Assembly (NCBI GenBank): GCA_007095845.1
Contig: SFBI01000133.1
Span: 1-45,360, forward strand
Source of the DNA: Microcystis aeruginosa Ma_MB_S_20031200_S102
Lineage (GTDB): Bacteria > Cyanobacteriota > Cyanobacteriia > Cyanobacteriales > Microcystaceae
DNA: 45,360 nt
Direction: 5' to 3'
The notes beneath the pieces were generated by a model. It made no database searches, had not been told where the DNA came from, and saw only the letters and a list, made by a program, of their open reading frames with translations. The translations under genes were made by a program, and so were the position numbers. Below, piece after piece: positions 1-8,380 of the stretch (positions are counted from its first letter, which is position 1; each line of letters starts with the position of its first letter).

Positions 1-380
1 ATCAGTGGGGAGATGGGGGAAGTGGGGGAAATTTCCCTATCACCCTAAATCCCTATTGCCTCTTGGATAGTGCGATCAATATTCATCGATAAAAGTTATC
101 CATAGTGGAAAACAATAATGGTTATTTATGGTAAAGGGGAGATGGGGAATTATGAATTATAAATTATGAATTATCAGTGGGGAGATGGGGGAAGTGGGGG
201 AAATTTCCCTATCACCCTAAATCCCTATTGCCTCTTGGATAGTGCGATCGATATTCATCAATAAAAGTTATCCATAGTGAAAAACAATAATATTTATTTA
301 TGTTAAAGGGGAGTGGGGAAGTGGGGAGATGGGGGATTTAGCGGAAATTTCCCGATCACCCTAAATCCCTATTGCTGCGT
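1..380. repeat. Tandem intergenic repeat, about 172 bp unit, 2 copies plus a partial third
   Basis: Bases 1-172 and 173 to about 310 are near-identical, both beginning ATCAGTGGGGAGATGGGGGA. A shortened third copy (about 320-375) keeps the GTGGGGAGATGGGGG block and the ATCACCCTAAATCCCTATTG block. The unit holds G-rich runs, an AATTATGAATTATGAA stretch and a CACCCTAAATCCC block. These are the same ingredients as the composite repeats at 30605, 41392 and 42711. I see no gene here. The remaining bases to 493 form the leader of the following broken gene. Confidence 0.85.
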
Positions 381-493
381 CGAACCTAGAACTATCAGTG
401 GGTAACAGCTTGATTTTGACTCCATAATTAAGTTAGTCAACGATCGATTTAATCTCAAGACGAGAAAAAATTAATCTATTAGGAGTTTAGCTG

Positions 494-878
494 ATGACGG
501 CTTTTACGGAAAATGACCTAAAAAGGTTAGAAGATTTGATTATCAATGGACAAAAAGCGATCGAAACTCGTTTAACCTCTTTGGAGAGTGGACAAAAAGC
601 GATCGAAACTCGTTTAACCTCTTTGGAGAGTGGACAAAAAGCGATCGAAACTCGTTTAACCTCTTCAAAAAGCGATCGAGAATAGCATCGGAGAGATCAA
701 AAGAGAAATTCAAGTCCTAGAGATAGGACAGACGGAAATTAAGGGAGAAATCAGGACTTTAGACGCAAAAATCACGGGTTTAAATGAAAGAGTGCAACTC
801 ATCGAGGCATCCGTGGTAAAAATCCCCGATTTAGCCGAAAAAATTGGGGAAGTAAAAAACTGGATTCGGGGAAAATAA
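494..878 (+). pseudogene. Coiled-coil repeat protein gene, frameshifted by an 11-bp deletion
   Basis: The frame opening at 494 encodes a Gln/Lys/Glu-rich helical protein with 14-residue repeats (GQKAIETRLTSLES), each coded by a 42-bp direct repeat; equivalent bases lie at 551, 593 and 635. The fourth unit is 11 bp short: its equivalent base falls at 666 instead of 677. The original frame therefore stops at 685. A different frame continues smoothly from about 672 as KAIENSIGEIKREI and ends IGEVKNWIRGK at 878. Restoring the missing bases gives one coiled-coil protein of about 130 residues. Small coiled-coil proteins like this are common and poorly characterised in cyanobacteria, and I assign no function. 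Deletion by strand slippage inside the repeat is the simplest explanation. Confidence 0.8.
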
Positions 879-930
879 AACTAGGCCATGTAACATAGTA
901 TTAAGCATTTGTATATTTTTATTAATTTTT

Positions 931-1605
931 ATGGAACAGACAGCCTTAAATCTGATCGCGATCGCCGTTTTTTCGATCACTCTTTCCGTATTTGTCACTC
1001 CTTTGCTGTCTATTTCGCCTTTTGTCCCCGCTTTGGCTACTTTTAGCCTCTTGGGATTAGTTACCGTTGATACTCTCACCTTTAATAACCGGGGCGTGAC
1101 TTTACTACTGGATGCTCTTTCTCCTAGTAAACACCGTCAAAGAGTTATCTACCACGAAGCCGGACATTTTCTCACCGCTTATATTTTGGGTATTCCGATC
1201 GCCAGTTATAGTTTGACCGCTTGGGAAGCCTTTCGTCAAGGCCAGGAGGGAGTCGGCGGTGTTCAATTTGATTTAGCAGATTTAGAGCAAAAAGTCAAGA
1301 ACTTTACCGATTTTCCCGCTTTTTTAGAGAGAATTTCTACGGTGTGGATGGCGGGAATTGCTGCCGAAACCTTAGTTTATGGTAAAGCGACAGGGGGAGA
1401 AAGCGATCGATTTTATCTGCAATCGGCCTTAAAATTAGCGGGGGTTCCTGAGAATAATTATGCTCAGAAAGAGCGCTGGAGTTTATTACAGGCAAAAACT
1501 CTTTTAGAAAAACAACAGACTGCTTATCAAGCTTTAGTGATAGCTATGGAAAAAAGGACTAGTGTGGAAGAATGCTGTCAGGTGATTAGTGACAGTTTAG
1601 TATAA
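931..1605 (+). CDS. FtsH/M41-like integral membrane zinc peptidase homologue (no AAA domain)
   Basis: This 224-residue protein has two hydrophobic segments at about residues 5-28 and 31-48, then a cytosolic-type domain carrying HEAGH at 75-79. HEXXH is the zinc-binding and catalytic motif of M41 (FtsH) peptidases. No Walker A or B motif is present, so this resembles the stand-alone peptidase-like domain found in cyanobacteria and plastids rather than a true FtsH ATPase. A TAAE-like stretch (MAGIAAETLVYG, about residues 140-151) matches the M41 context. Substrate and activity are unknown. The gene lies 50 bp upstream of hypF in the same direction, so co-transcription is possible. The start is the first ATG of the frame. 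Confidence 0.75.
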   Translation: MEQTALNLIAIAVFSITLSVFVTPLLSISPFVPALATFSLLGLVTVDTLTFNNRGVTLLLDALSPSKHRQRVIYHEAGHFLTAYILGIPIASYSLTAWEAFRQGQEGVGGVQFDLADLEQKVKNFTDFPAFLERISTVWMAGIAAETLVYGKATGGESDRFYLQSALKLAGVPENNYAQKERWSLLQAKTLLEKQQTAYQALVIAMEKRTSVEECCQVISDSLV

Positions 1606-1655
1606 CGGGAAAAGTAATCAGGGATAGATTTGATGATTTCTCCGTTAAATTATTT

Positions 1656-3920
1656 ATGAATAATCAGAGCAGTCAATCCGATCAGCGATTAGCTTTAATT
1701 GTGCGCGGAGCAGTACAAGGGGTCGGTTTTCGTCCTTTTGTTTATCGATTAGCAACGGAATTAAACCTAACTGGTTGGGTGAATAATACAGCAGCGGGGG
1801 TTTTTATTGAAGTCGAGGGCGATCAAGAAAAACTAGAAACTTTTTTGACTCGATTATCTTTAGAAAAACCTCCTCGATCGCTAGTTGAAAATATTGAGAC
1901 TCAATGGTTAAATTCCGTCGGTTATCAAAACTTTAGCATACGTCATAGCGGCGGCGGTGAAAAAAATACAATTGTTCTGCCCGATTTAGCCACTTGTCCC
2001 GATTGTTTAGCCGATATTTTTGACCCGAATAATCGTCGTTATCGCTATCCTTTTACTAACTGCACTAACTGCGGTCCTCGCTACAGTATTATCGAGGTTT
2101 TACCCTATGATCGCAGTGCCACAACTATGAGGGGTTTTAATCAGTGTCCCCAATGTCAAAGGGAATACGAAAACCCTCTGGATCGCCGTTTTCATGCCCA
2201 ACCGAATGCCTGTCCTCGTTGCGGACCCCAAATTAGTCTTTTAGACAGTCAAGGAACTGTATTAGGGGAAAAAGATCAAGCTTTAATCGCCACCGCTAGA
2301 GCAATTCAACAGGGAAAAATTATAGCGATCAAAGGATTAGGAGGATTTCACCTAGTTGTCGATGCAAGAAATACGGAAGCAGTGCAAAAATTGCGACAAC
2401 GTAAACAGCGACTAGATAAACCTTTTGCCGTGATGTATCCTAATCTTGAGTTAGTGAAAAACCACGGTTATGTATCTTCTTTAGAATCCCAATTATTGCA
2501 GTCTCCTGCTGCGGCAATTGTCCTGATTAAACAAAGAAAAAATTATCTTTCTGCTGCCGTTTCTCCGGGTAATCCCTATCTAGGAGTCATGTTACCCTAT
2601 ACTCCCCTACATCATCTTTTATTAGCAGAATTAGGCTTTCCTATTGTAGCAACCAGTGGTAATCTAGCCGATGAACCTATCTGTATTGAGGAAAAAGAAG
2701 CTTTAGAAAAATTAGGAACCATCGCCGATTTATTTCTAGTTCACAATCGTCCCATAGTTCGACCAGTGGATGACTCTATTATCAGGGAAATGGCGGGAAA
2801 AGCGATGATTTTGCGGCGAGCGCGGGGATATGCTCCCTTTCCCGTTAAAGTTAATGAGGGAGATTTTCCCCCGATTCTGGCCGTGGGAAGTTATTTTAAA
2901 AATACCGTGGCTATCTACCAAAAAAATCAAGTTTTTATTAGTCAACATATCGGCGATTTAGATACAGTTAATGCCGTTAATCATTTTGAAAATATCCTCG
3001 ATAGTTTAAAAAAATTATACGAATTTGCACCCGAAGTTATTGCCTGTGATGCTCATCCCGAATATCTAGCGACAAAGTACGCTTATAGCTTAAATTTGCC
3101 CGTTATTCCCATTCAACACCATTACGCTCACGTTTTATCCTGCATGGCAGAACATCAGCTACAACCTCCAGTTTTAGGGGTTGCTTGGGATGGAACGGGA
3201 TACGGTTTAGACGGCACAATTTGGGGGGGGGAATTTATCCATATCGCTGCCGATTCTTGGCAGCGAGTCGCCCATTTTAAACCCTGGCCATTACCCGGAG
3301 GAGAAAAAGCGGTTAAAGAACCCAGACGAGTAGCTTTAGGATTACTAGAAGTTATGGAAAATACTGATAGGATAAAATCAGCTTTTAGTGAACAGGAATG
3401 GTCTATTTTTAGGCAAATATTAACAAAAAAAATTAATTGTCCTTTAACTTCTAGTGTCGGGCGTTTGTTTGATGGTGTGGCGGCGATTCTAGGTTTATGT
3501 TATCAATTAAGTTTTGAGGGACAGGCAGCAATGCAGTTAGAATTTGCCCTTGATGGCATTAAAACGGAGGAATATTATCATTTTTCTTTATCCGCCGACT
3601 CACCCATAGTTATTGATTGGAATCAGATAATTTTAGGAGTTGTTGAGGATTTAGAAAAACAAGGACAAATCGGCATAATTGCCGCTAAATTTCATAATAG
3701 TTTAAGTGAGATTATTGTAGAAATCGCCCACCAAATAGGTAGAGAAAAAATTCTGCTGACGGGAGGCTGTTTTCAAAATCGTTATCTGACGGAAAGAACA
3801 ATTAATCGCCTACAAGCTTCAGGATTTCAACCCTACTGGCAGCAAACTGTTCCCACTAATGATGGTGGTATTAGCCTTGGTCAAATTATTGGGGCTTTTT
3901 CTAAACTTAAACAGTTCTAG
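1656..3920 (+). CDS. hypF: Carbamoyltransferase HypF, [NiFe]-hydrogenase maturation
   Basis: HypF uses carbamoyl phosphate and ATP to form carbamoyl-AMP and passes the carbamoyl group to the C-terminal cysteine of HypE. There it becomes the cyanide ligand of the [NiFe] site. The 754 residues match the usual length. In order I see an acylphosphatase domain (VRGAVQGVGFRPF, residues 17-28), two zinc-finger halves with cysteine pairs at 114/117, 136/139, 164/167 and 186/189, a YrdC-like domain (KGLGGFHLVVDA) and a Kae1-like domain with HHYAH and GVAWDGTGYG. No other hyp or hydrogenase gene lies in the window, consistent with the scattered hyp genes of some cyanobacteria. The frame is intact. Confidence 0.96.
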   Translation: MNNQSSQSDQRLALIVRGAVQGVGFRPFVYRLATELNLTGWVNNTAAGVFIEVEGDQEKLETFLTRLSLEKPPRSLVENIETQWLNSVGYQNFSIRHSGGGEKNTIVLPDLATCPDCLADIFDPNNRRYRYPFTNCTNCGPRYSIIEVLPYDRSATTMRGFNQCPQCQREYENPLDRRFHAQPNACPRCGPQISLLDSQGTVLGEKDQALIATARAIQQGKIIAIKGLGGFHLVVDARNTEAVQKLRQRKQRLDKPFAVMYPNLELVKNHGYVSSLESQLLQSPAAAIVLIKQRKNYLSAAVSPGNPYLGVMLPYTPLHHLLLAELGFPIVATSGNLADEPICIEEKEALEKLGTIADLFLVHNRPIVRPVDDSIIREMAGKAMILRRARGYAPFPVKVNEGDFPPILAVGSYFKNTVAIYQKNQVFISQHIGDLDTVNAVNHFENILDSLKKLYEFAPEVIACDAHPEYLATKYAYSLNLPVIPIQHHYAHVLSCMAEHQLQPPVLGVAWDGTGYGLDGTIWGGEFIHIAADSWQRVAHFKPWPLPGGEKAVKEPRRVALGLLEVMENTDRIKSAFSEQEWSIFRQILTKKINCPLTSSVGRLFDGVAAILGLCYQLSFEGQAAMQLEFALDGIKTEEYYHFSLSADSPIVIDWNQIILGVVEDLEKQGQIGIIAAKFHNSLSEIIVEIAHQIGREKILLTGGCFQNRYLTERTINRLQASGFQPYWQQTVPTNDGGISLGQIIGAFSKLKQF

Positions 3921-4012
3921 AATAGCCGACAATCTACCTTTTTATTCGGTTATTTCAGCAGCGTTAAAGATAAACCCCAGAGACACAAAGAACAGAGAGA
4001 GCCGATTTTTTT

Positions 4013-4306
4013 CTAGACTGTTAAACGATGCCACTCAACGATTTTATTGCCTACTTTCAAAATAATTGCTTGACCTAAACCCAGTTCTTGTGTCACATTA
4101 ACTAGGTGGGCGAAATTTTGACGAGTGATTGCTAGTCCCTGCAAACAGGCTAGAAAATCGAGACAGAGAACCGTAGAAAATTCCCAAGTTTGTCGGTAAA
4201 CACGGCAATTATCCGGTAAAAAAGCCACAAGAGTGCGAAAATGACTCAAAGCGGCTTTCTCAAAATTGGCGCTAGTGCAGTCAAAAGACGAGTGCTGATA
4301 GCTCAT
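4013..4306 (-). CDS. Small hypothetical protein, 97 residues
   Basis: I do not recognise this protein. It is a continuous 97-residue frame with balanced composition, including SANFEKAALSHFRTLVAFL near residues 12-30 and ELGLGQAIILKVGNKIVEWH near the end. No signal peptide or membrane helix is evident. It is convergent with hypF, with about 90 bp between their stop codons. Its smooth amino-acid composition and the absence of a competing frame argue that it is a real gene. A shadow ORF cannot be excluded without comparative data. Confidence 0.5.
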   Translation of the reverse strand: MSYQHSSFDCTSANFEKAALSHFRTLVAFLPDNCRVYRQTWEFSTVLCLDFLACLQGLAITRQNFAHLVNVTQELGLGQAIILKVGNKIVEWHRLTV

Positions 4307-4672
4307 AAAAACTTTGCTTGATAGGGAAAGAGCAGGGTTTCCCCCAGACTAGCATCTCGCTTCTGGGGATCACCTTCCCTTTAGAATTTCTCAATAGACT
4401 GGCAAATCCCATTAGAGGAGTATTGTTACCCGCGAACAAATTGCCAGAAGCTAGGTTTCTTCCCAGAGATGGTGTACTTTAGATATTGATGTCCTTCCCG
4501 CTGGCAAGATAACCTGTAAGTTTCCCCACTCGTCCCTAGCGATAAAAGGCTGTATTTAGTCAAAAATCAAGTGTTGACTTTAATGCTAAACTTGCCTAGC
4601 AAAAAAATGATGACAGCCTCAAGTTGCCGCTTAACTAATTGACTACTTAACTGATAACTGGTAACTAAGATT
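4307..4672. other. Gene-free spacer upstream of the flavodiiron gene
   Basis: There is no convincing coding frame in these 366 bases. This should hold the divergent promoters of the small gene on the left and the flavodiiron gene on the right. I could not identify a confident -35/-10 pair or a named operator. The last 60 bases are AT-rich and contain the phrase CTTAACTGATAACTGGTAACT, a fragment of the dispersed CTGATAA-type repeat seen elsewhere in the window. Confidence 0.5.
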
Positions 4673-6403
4673 ATGAATAATGCAATTGTCAAACCGAGAG
4701 ATGTACAAGTAGCACCGATTGCCGTCGATACTTTTGTCTTTCGTTCCCGCACTTGGGACCGGTTAAAATTCGAGATCGAATACGGATTACAAAAGGGAAC
4801 TACCGCCAATAGTTATCTGATTAAAGGTGAAAAGGTCGCTCTTTTTGATCCACCAGGGGAATCATTTTCGTCCATATTTTTAGAGGCTTTAACTAAAAGA
4901 ATCGATCCGAAAACTATTGATTATATTATCCTCGGTCACGTTAACCCCAATCGTGCCGTCACCCTCATGGCACTTTTAGAAATCGCGCCTCAAGTCACTT
5001 TTGTTTGTTCTAATCCGGGGGCAATTTCCCTGAAAAAAATTCTTGAAACCGAAGCATTAAATCTGTTGGTTGTCAAGGGGGAAGAAATATTAAATTTAGG
5101 AGCAAATCATCAATTAGAATTTATCCCCACTCCTAACCCCAGATTTCCCGATCAACTCTGTACCTACGACAGTAAAACCGATATTCTCTACACCGATAAA
5201 TTGTTCGGAGCGCACGTTTGTGGCGACCAAATTTTTGATGAGGGTTGGAGCGTTTATAACGAAGATCGGCGTTATTATTTTGATTGTCTCATGGCTCCCT
5301 ATGCCAGTCAAATTAGCAACGCTTTGGAGAAATTAGCCGCTAAATCGCCCTTATTTTATGCTGTTGGTCACGGTCCTCTGGTGCGTTACGGAATGCACGA
5401 ATTGACCCTTTCCTATCAACAATGGTTAGCAGTACAAAAGTCCCAAGAGTTGACAATCGCCCTGATTTATGCCAGTGCCTACGGCAACACCGCCACCCTC
5501 GCTCAAGCGATCGCCATCGGGATTACGAAAGCGGGAGTAGCAGTGACGGCGATTAATGCCGAGTCCGCCGAACCAGACGAGATCAAAACGGCGATCGAAA
5601 AAAGTGTCGGTTTTATCTTTGGTTCCCCCACTTTGGGAGGACACGCACCGACTCCCATCCAAACTGCCTTGGGGATTACCCTAGCAAATGGCGATAAAAG
5701 CAAGCTGGTGGGAGTTTTTGGCTCCTACGGTTGGAGTGGGGAAGCGGTGGATCTTTTAGAAGGTAAATTCCGGGATGGCGGTTATCGCTTCGGTTTTGAG
5801 CCAATTCGGGTTAAATTTACACCCACGGAGGCAATTTTAAAGACCTGTGAGGAAGCAGGAACCGATTTCGCTCAAGCAGTCAAAAAAGCTCGCAAAAGCA
5901 GACAACCGAAAACTAATGTTAACCAATCCCAAAGCGATCGGCGATCGCAGTCCCTGGGCCGTTTGGTGGGTTCTCTCTGTATCGTCACCTGTGAATTGGG
6001 AGAATTGCGCGGCGCCATGTTAGCCTCTTGGGTATCGCAAGCGACGTTCACACCCCCCGGATTGACTATTGCCGTGGCGAAAGAACGAGCGATCGAGTCT
6101 CTACTTTATAGCGGTACGCCTTTTGTCCTTAATATCCTCCAAGAAGGCCAACATTTGGCTTTAATGAAGCATTTTCTTAAACCTTTTACTCCAGGAGAAG
6201 ATCGTTTTGCTAATATCGAAACCACTAAAGCTGAGAACGGTGGGCCGATTTTGGCCGAAGCGCTCGCTTATCTGGAATGTCGGGTAGAACAACGAATGGA
6301 GTGCGGTGATCATTGGCTGATTTATGCGATCGCAGAAAAAGGCAAGGTTTTACACCAGGGTTTAACCGCCATCCATCATCGCAAATCCGGCAGTTATTAT
6401 TAA
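4673..6403 (+). CDS. flv1: Diflavin flavodiiron protein, probable Flv1
   Basis: Cyanobacterial flavodiiron proteins send photosynthetic electrons from ferredoxin or NAD(P)H to oxygen, making water and protecting photosystem I. The 576 residues show a metallo-beta-lactamase-like domain (1-255), a flavodoxin domain (about 260-405, ALIYASAYGNTATLAQAI) and a C-terminal flavin-reductase domain (about 425-576). In the canonical diiron site the first ligand block reads HxExDH; here residues 89-94 read HVNPNR, so the acidic ligands are missing. That marks the non-canonical class (Flv1 or Flv2), which pairs with Flv3 or Flv4. No Flv4 or sll0218-like gene adjoins it, which favours Flv1. Choosing between Flv1 and Flv2 is inference. 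The 3' end is duplicated at 7670. Confidence 0.85.
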   Translation: MNNAIVKPRDVQVAPIAVDTFVFRSRTWDRLKFEIEYGLQKGTTANSYLIKGEKVALFDPPGESFSSIFLEALTKRIDPKTIDYIILGHVNPNRAVTLMALLEIAPQVTFVCSNPGAISLKKILETEALNLLVVKGEEILNLGANHQLEFIPTPNPRFPDQLCTYDSKTDILYTDKLFGAHVCGDQIFDEGWSVYNEDRRYYFDCLMAPYASQISNALEKLAAKSPLFYAVGHGPLVRYGMHELTLSYQQWLAVQKSQELTIALIYASAYGNTATLAQAIAIGITKAGVAVTAINAESAEPDEIKTAIEKSVGFIFGSPTLGGHAPTPIQTALGITLANGDKSKLVGVFGSYGWSGEAVDLLEGKFRDGGYRFGFEPIRVKFTPTEAILKTCEEAGTDFAQAVKKARKSRQPKTNVNQSQSDRRSQSLGRLVGSLCIVTCELGELRGAMLASWVSQATFTPPGLTIAVAKERAIESLLYSGTPFVLNILQEGQHLALMKHFLKPFTPGEDRFANIETTKAENGGPILAEALAYLECRVEQRMECGDHWLIYAIAEKGKVLHQGLTAIHHRKSGSYY

Positions 6404-6475
6404 CTCATGGTGACGGTCAAGGGATCGCAAAAAACAAGGGTTTCAGCTGCTCCCGAAAGTGAACAATACTCTCCC

Positions 6476-7108
6476 CTATCCTTCTGCTACTGTTTGTAAA
6501 ACAAGATCAATAAATTTCTGGCTGTAGTATATGCCTTGTTGTTGCATCGTTTCTATGTAAGGTTTGACTGCAGCGATCTTTCCCAACTGTTTTGCTTTAA
6601 TTAAAATACCGATCGAACCTGTAATTGGAATATTGAGAGATTTACACACCTGACGAGCAGCTAATTCATCGATAAGTACTAAAGAGGCTTTTTGTTCTAG
6701 TGCAAGGACGATGACTTCTGATTCTCCTCGATATAGAGTCGATAATAAGCTGTTCGTAATTTAAATTGCTTGTTGAGACGAGGCAAAAGGCAAGAGGCTT
6801 CGGCCGTGAGCTCAGCCGAACGGCAAAAGGCAACAGTAAAGGGATTGGGGGGGTTCGGCTAATCTAAGAATAAGCGGTTTAAATGCGTCTTAGCTTAGTA
6901 AGGAAACCTGATGTTGAGAGGCGATTTCTCGGACAGAAATCCACTGTTCTCGTAAGAGATCGATCGAGCCAGTTTTGTCTTGATCGTAAGTGCTGATTTC
7001 AAGAGCTACTACCTTAGGAATAACGATGCTTTTAACTATTTCTTGTAAAAGACCGAGTTGACCAATTCGCGCAAAAGCGATGAGGGGAGTAGCGTTACTT
7101 ACAATCAT
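6476..7108 (-). pseudogene. PIN-domain toxin (DUF3368 family), split by an insertion
   Basis: The N-terminal part (7108 down to 6890) reads MIVSNATPLIAFARIGQL and stops after HQVSLLS. About 135 bp later the same strand resumes as SLLSTLYRGESEVIVLALEQ, then VLIDELAARQV and GSIGILIKAKQLGKI, ending at 6476. These are the usual C-terminal blocks of DUF3368 PIN-like proteins, where GE and IDE supply acidic residues of the nuclease site. The foreign stretch is about 6753-6889. SLLS is encoded on both sides, which could be a short target duplication. The start overlaps the antitoxin by 14 bp. The toxin is very probably inactive. PIN toxins are RNases neutralised by the partner protein. Confidence 0.82.
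6753..6889. mobile_element. Short non-coding insertion inside the PIN toxin gene
   Basis: This stretch separates two halves of one reading frame. It contains a repeated GGCAAAAGGCAA phrase, the segment GGGGGGTTCGGCTAATC, and AT-rich ends (GTAATTTAAATTGC and GGTTTAAATGCG). I found no clear terminal inverted repeats and no transposase, so it is called an insertion of unknown class. The boundaries are good to roughly 10 bases. Confidence 0.6.
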
Positions 7109-7379
7109 CAGGTTCCAGTTTTTCTATTCCCTTTAATTCAACCGCTAACGCCGATTCGTCATAATCAAACAATACAATCCCTTTTTTAGACAAAATATCC
7201 ATAAATTCTAGGCGATTAATTCTCGCTAATTCCGCCGCTTTTCCTAAAGAAAGTCGCTTTTCTTGAAAATAATAAATAGCAGCCAGAAGTTTAATTTCTT
7301 GACCGGGTTCATCAATTCCTATTTTTAAAGCGGCAAGAACATCGGGAGAAAATTCTAGATTTAATGTTTCATTTTTCAT
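7095..7379 (-). CDS. UPF0175-family antitoxin
   Basis: This 94-residue protein is the first gene of a toxin-antitoxin pair. The stretch LGKAAELARINRLEFMDIL (about residues 44-62) is the helix-turn-helix-like block of UPF0175 proteins, which are routinely encoded directly upstream of DUF3368 PIN toxins. It would bind the toxin and probably repress its own promoter. Its last 14 bp overlap the toxin start, a sign of translational coupling. The frame is intact although the toxin is broken, which fits the order of decay expected for TA modules. The whole module lies between the flavodiiron gene and a duplicate of that gene's 3' end. Confidence 0.82.
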   Translation of the reverse strand: MKNETLNLEFSPDVLAALKIGIDEPGQEIKLLAAIYYFQEKRLSLGKAAELARINRLEFMDILSKKGIVLFDYDESALAVELKGIEKLEPDDCK

Positions 7380-7511
7380 TCTAAGTACCTAGTTAAAAAT
7401 AAAGTTAACTTTAGAGACAAGGGAACTCCGGAACAGGGAACAGAAGGGTTTCTGACTTTTTTTAAGATGTCTCTTAATTATTACAGCTTACAGCGTTTCT
7501 CATAAGGATGG

Positions 7512-7632
7512 CAGCAATTCTCATTTTGAAACGATTTTGCGTTGTTTCAGCGATCTAGAGATTCGTTAAGAATTTTAACCCCTCTAGGTGCAAGGGCTTT
7601 AATGTCATGAAACCTTAAAATGAGAATTGCTG
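7512..7632. mobile_element. 121-bp MITE-like element with perfect 16-bp terminal inverted repeats
   Basis: CAGCAATTCTCATTTT at 7512-7527 is the exact reverse complement of AAAATGAGAATTGCTG at 7617-7632. The interior is non-coding. I see no convincing target-site duplication. The element ends 37 bp before the partial flavodiiron copy, so it may have taken part in the rearrangement. Confidence 0.7.
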
Positions 7633-7669
7633 ATAATACCTCCCATCGACTCTACCCACTTTATATCCA

Positions 7670-7952
7670 TTTTGTCCTTAATATCCTGCAAGAAGGACAA
7701 CATATAGCTTTAATGAAGCATTTTCTTAAACCTTTTACTCCAGGAGAAGATCGTTTCGCTAATATCGAAACCACTAAAGCTGAGAACGGTGGGCCGATTT
7801 TGGCCGAAGCGCTCGCTTATCTGGAATGTCGGGTAGGACAACGAATGGAGTGCGGTGATCATTGGTTGATTTATGCGATCGCAGAAAAAGGCAAGGTTTT
7901 ACACCAGGGTTTAACCGCCATCCATCATCGCAAATCTGGCAGTTATTATTAA
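7670..7952 (+). pseudogene. Duplicated 3' end of the flavodiiron gene
   Basis: These 283 bases repeat 6121-6403 with about 8 substitutions, four of them within the first 45 bp, and include the same TAA stop. They encode only the end of the flavin-reductase domain (FVLNILQEGQHIALMKHF through HHRKSGSYY). A frame can be extended upstream to an ATG at 7620, but that codon lies in the MITE-like element and adds unrelated residues. I therefore treat the segment as a truncated copy, not a gene. It marks the far edge of the segment carrying the toxin-antitoxin module. Confidence 0.92.
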
Positions 7953-8063
7953 TTTGTCGTTATGATCATTTCAGGGGGTGTTTTCAGGCAAAATAACGCA
8001 CCCTGATTGGTCTAATCTAATACTAAATCAGGCTACATATCAGGATAGACACTCCCGCAAGTG

Positions 8064-8274
8064 CAGTGACTCTTAAATTATTACAGATGTATCAGCAGCC
8101 GCGTGTAAGCATCCCACCGAAAAACTAATGCGCTCCGGGGTTTGGGGGCGGCACTTCGACACATTTCGACAGGCTCAATGTAAAGGCTCAGTGACCGCGC
8201 CACGCCCCCAACGGGGGGTTTGGGGGGTAGAACCCCCCAAAGGCTTGGATTGAGTGATAAAATCGCAAGTAATA
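8064..8274 (-). repeat. GC-rich repeat, copy A, inverted relative to copy B beyond the chlH-like gene
   Basis: The reverse complement of this segment matches 12125-12311 over about 190 bp, with a small length difference near its middle. The shared core holds TTGGGGGGTTCTACCCCCCA, followed by an ACCCCCCGTTGGGGG hairpin-prone block. Nearly identical phrases, GCTACATATCAGGA, lie just outside it at about 8034 and 8295, suggesting that this copy is itself an insertion. Confidence 0.88.
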
Positions 8275-8380
8275 CGGCCATCCGTTGAGTATAAGCTACA
8301 TATCAGGAGAGGCGCTCATGCAAAAGGGGGAATAAATAATCAGTTTTTAATAACCAGATTTAGTATAAAAATATATTCTT

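Noticed and set aside
548-680. CRISPR-like short direct repeats
   Set aside because: Repeats are contiguous 42-bp coding units without spacers. No CRISPR array was seen anywhere in the window.
4567-4809. 80-residue minus-strand frame at the start of the flavodiiron gene
   Set aside because: It overlaps the conserved N-terminus of the flavodiiron protein and shows no recognisable domain.
7620-7952. 110-residue open frame beginning MRIADNTSHRLYPLYIH
   Set aside because: The first 16 residues come from the MITE end and spacer; the rest is the duplicated flv1 3' end. It is an accidental fusion, not a gene.
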